Shown: one piece after another, positions 4,706 to 5,645 of the stretch
How the letters are laid out: each line of letters begins with the position of its first letter
How positions within the stretch are numbered: the stretch's first letter is position 1
Assembly (NCBI GenBank): GCA_964608945.1
Contig: CAZSQB010000061.1
Location: 1 to 5,645 of the forward strand
Direction of reading: 5' to 3'
From: CAYWEP01 sp964608945
GTDB lineage: Bacteria > Patescibacteriota > Microgenomatia > Levybacterales > UBA12049
Length of the DNA: 5,645 nt
Position numbers and translations under genes: made by a program
Notes under the pieces: generated by a model
What the model was told of the DNA's origin: nothing
The model's database searches: none
What the model saw: the letters and a program-made list of their open reading frames with translations, nothing else

Positions 4706-5326
4706 TCAAATTTGAGTTCCATCAAATACCCCATCGAAGGTAACTGACTCTCCAGCAATATCGTTTGTTGCTTCTTCGCTCACGCTTGCAGTCATTCTGC
4801 AAAGTAGCTCATCTTGATCAGACGTTGTCGTTGCTCCAACTTCAGGATCCTGATGTGCTCCAATTGCTGCAAGAGCAACTGGTAGATCTGTACCCCATGT
4901 ATTTACTGATTTGGCTGCAATCACGGTATCTCCATCATCTATGCCATCTTCATCAGTATCACACCGAAAACCGATCATCAACTCATCTCCTAAATCTGGA
5001 CCAGCTACTATACTTGCCAGATCTACTTTAACATCCATCCCGAAGTCTCCTGAGCTGTTATTCTTGAGCCAAAAATCCTTATCCTCAGAAAACCCAGGCG
5101 CAATATCTGAAAAGCTTACGCCAGCGATTAAATTGCTATATGGTAATTCTGGATCGGTCGGTGGTGATGTTTCATCGTTTGTAATCTGCAAGTCAGCGTT
5201 TCCTGTTGAAAAAGTATTATCATTGCTTGTTGCAGTATCGCTAAAGAATGCGAATGTGGCGCCTCCTGCCAATGCCAATGCAGTCACTATCGACATGGCG
5301 CTCATTGCGATTTTTCTGTTTATCAT
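4706..5326 (-). CDS. TasA/CalY (camelysin)-like secreted protein with SipW-type signal peptide
   Basis: 206-residue exported protein of the TasA/CalY family (listed as peptidase family M73 for camelysin). Known members build matrix fibres in Bacillus or are surface-associated proteases. Residues 1-26 are a signal peptide (IVTALALAGGATFA), followed directly by FFSDTATSNDNTFSTGNADL, the classic mature start cut by SipW. Further on, IAPGFSEDKDFWLKNNSS matches the PG-[SF]-x-x-[RK] strand of the family, and the C-terminus ends in beta strands. An acidic loop, CDTDEDGIDDGD (122-133), looks like a calcium-binding DxDxDG motif and contains one of the two Cys residues; the other is at 176 (LLCRM). The start is well supported: AAAGGGGGTGAT, one mismatch from the full anti-Shine-Dalgarno complement, ends its G run 9 bases before ATG 5326. 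It precedes sipW by 172 bases. Whether it is fibre-forming or proteolytic cannot be decided from sequence; a fibre or surface role fits the context better. Confidence 0.9.
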   Translation of the reverse strand: MINRKIAMSAMSIVTALALAGGATFAFFSDTATSNDNTFSTGNADLQITNDETSPPTDPELPYSNLIAGVSFSDIAPGFSEDKDFWLKNNSSGDFGMDVKVDLASIVAGPDLGDELMIGFRCDTDEDGIDDGDTVIAAKSVNTWGTDLPVALAAIGAHQDPEVGATTTSDQDELLCRMTASVSEEATNDIAGESVTFDGVFDGTQI

Positions 5327-5332
5327 TTTTAA

Positions 5333-5343
5333 TCACCCCCTTT
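5333..5343 (-). promoter_or_regulatory. Extended ribosome binding site of the TasA-like gene
   Basis: AAAGGGGGTGA on the - strand (5343-5333) is one base from AAAGGAGGTGA, the complement of the 16S 3' end. The two-repeat protein at 1452-2111 has AGGAGGTGATT in the same place, so both abundant-looking secreted proteins share unusually long sites, whereas sipW and the lamin-tail gene have weak ones. Confidence 0.7.
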
Positions 5344-5404
5344 ACCCCGCGTAGTTCTGCAAAGCAGAACGAAGTGGGGTTTCGATCTGCTCCTTAGTTT
5401 TCAT
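5342..5404 (-). CDS. Possible 20-codon leader ORF before the TasA-like gene
   Basis: ATG at 5404-5402 opens a 20-codon frame (MKTKEQIETPLRSALQNYAG) ending in TAA at 5344-5342, which overlaps the ribosome binding site of the TasA-like gene. GGAGG sits only one base before the ATG, too close for efficient initiation. A hairpin (5344-5380) lies inside the frame. It may be a leader peptide allowing translational coupling, or chance. Confidence 0.2.
   Translation of the reverse strand: MKTKEQIETPLRSALQNYAG
5344..5380. repeat. Two-tier hairpin immediately upstream of the TasA-like gene
   Basis: Inner stem GTTCTGC (5354-5360), loop AAA, GCAGAAC (5364-5370). After a 3x3 internal loop, the outer arms ACCCCGC (5344-5350) and GTGGGGT (5374-5380) pair with one wobble on the + strand or one mismatch on the - strand. 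It ends just before the ribosome binding site and does not cover it. It may be a dispersed hairpin repeat or a 5' stabiliser of the message. Confidence 0.55.
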
Positions 5405-5416
5405 TCCTCCGTGAAC

Positions 5417-5440
5417 TGTCAGAATAAAAATGTCAGAATA
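5417..5440 (-). promoter_or_regulatory. Direct repeat of a 10-base element in the leader of the TasA-like gene
   Basis: TATTCTGACA occurs twice on the - strand (5440-5431 and 5426-5417), separated by TTTT, a 14-base period. TTAACA at 5454-5449 could be a -35, but the T-rich -10 at 18-21 bases is poor, so I do not call a promoter. Tandem sites at this distance from a gene (about 100 bases) suggest a regulator site. Confidence 0.4.
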
Positions 5441-5449
5441 ACCGTACCT

Positions 5450-5483
5450 GTTAAGGTCCGTCCTTAACACAAGGACGGACCTT
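5450..5483. promoter_or_regulatory. Long perfect inverted repeat whose arms are themselves palindromic
   Basis: AAGGTCCGTCCTT (5453-5465), loop AACAC, AAGGACGGACCTT (5471-5483): a perfect 13-base stem. Each arm also reads AAGG-N5-CCTT, and GTTAAGG (5450-5456) can instead pair with CCTTAAC (5462-5468). The region can therefore fold as one long hairpin or as smaller ones. It lies just downstream of the terminator at 5491-5531. There is no T run, so a second intrinsic terminator is unlikely; a switchable leader structure or a binding site is possible. Confidence 0.55.
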
Positions 5484-5573
5484 GGTAAACAAAAAAGCCT
5501 CCTGAATTCTCTCCAAACAGAACTCAGGAGGTATGCAAAAAGACAAAATGCAAACCGGGCAGGTAGTACACAT
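5451..5573 (-). CDS. Possible Cys-rich 40-codon leader peptide
   Basis: ATG at 5573-5571 is preceded by AAAGGGG (5585-5579) with a good 5-base spacing. The frame encodes 40 residues beginning MCTTCPVCILSFC and ending KDGP, with six Cys in all, and stops at TAA 5453-5451. Codons 15 to 28 run through the terminator hairpin and its T run. A ribosome on this ORF would therefore open the hairpin and allow transcription on towards the TasA-like gene, as in leader-peptide attenuation. The Cys codons could make that sensitive to cysteine. Against it, the ORF is short, spans other structure, and has no homologue I recognise. Either an attenuator leader or a chance ORF in the 3' region of an upstream gene. 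Confidence 0.3.
   Translation of the reverse strand: MCTTCPVCILSFCIPPEFCLERIQEAFLFTKVRPCVKDGP
5491..5531 (-). terminator. Rho-independent terminator or attenuator upstream of the TasA-like gene
   Basis: On the - strand CCTCCTGAGTTCT (5531-5519) pairs with AGAATTCAGGAGG (5510-5498), a 13-base stem with one G-U wobble and an 8-base loop, followed after one base by TTTTTT (5496-5491). The wobble is an A-C mismatch in + strand RNA, which confirms the - strand orientation. It would end a transcript entering from beyond 5573, or act as an attenuator for the TasA-like gene. The 3' arm contains AGGAGG and the 5' arm the matching CCTCC. Confidence 0.8.
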
Positions 5574-5645
5574 AGTAACCCCTTTACATTTTTTTTGCAC
5601 TTCTCCGAAAGGAAATAATATTTTTCCTAGTTATTCGGGCAGGTG
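5574..5645. other. Right edge: no gene assigned
   Basis: All three - strand frames reach stops within this stretch, so any upstream - strand gene contributes at most a few C-terminal codons. A short dyad AGGAAA-N7-TTTCCT lies at 5610-5628. CGGGCAGGT at 5636-5644 repeats exactly at 5556-5564, 80 bases away. No promoter with good spacing is seen. Confidence 0.4.

Noticed and set aside
4911..5354. Long + strand frame opposite the TasA-like gene
   Set aside because: Antisense shadow: the - strand frame has a signal peptide, a SipW-type site and an extended ribosome binding site.

Overview
The window looks like part of a Candidate Phyla Radiation (Patescibacteria) genome or a close relative. This is inference from gene content and style: a SipW-type signal peptidase packed with TasA/camelysin-like and lamin-tail secreted proteins, a sortase, small secreted Ser/Thr/Asn-rich proteins of unknown family, and hairpin repeats built on GTCAT...ATGAC. 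TGA is used as a stop at the ends of the sortase, the two-repeat protein, the RTX protein and the TasA-like protein, so the code-25 lineages (TGA = Gly) are unlikely. No rRNA, tRNA, CRISPR or transposase gene is visible.

Layout. At the left edge a sortase lacking its 5' end (1-555) runs on the + strand. Everything else runs on the - strand, so the sortase converges with a small secreted protein across a gap (556-743) filled with hairpin and ATTCG repeats. In the direction of transcription (right to left) the order is: a structured leader with a possible Cys-rich leader ORF, a terminator and several palindromes (5342-5573); a TasA/CalY-like protein (4706-5326); a 172-base gap with a GC-rich hairpin, an AT palindrome and a REPIN-like repeat; a tight cluster of SipW-type signal peptidase (3952-4533), lamin-tail-domain protein (3335-3943) and TasA-like/RTX fusion (2257-3333), spaced by 8 and 1 bases; a separately promoted two-repeat secreted protein (1452-2111); and a small secreted polybasic protein (744-1250) with a strong, probably leaderless promoter.

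How they may work together. In Bacillus, SipW matures TasA-type matrix fibre proteins. Here the TasA-like and lamin-tail proteins both carry the SipW-type cleavage region (A-F-F-[ST]-D-[TS]-A), while the RTX fusion carries an ordinary AxA signal peptidase site. I infer a surface or extracellular-matrix module: one protease, two dedicated substrates and a probable calcium-binding repeat protein with a TasA-like head. All six complete proteins have an N-terminal export signal or membrane anchor. The sortase may serve substrates elsewhere, since no sorting signal is visible on any complete protein here.

Main uncertainties: taxonomy, whether the TasA-like gene is co-transcribed with sipW, and whether the short ORFs ahead of it are translated.
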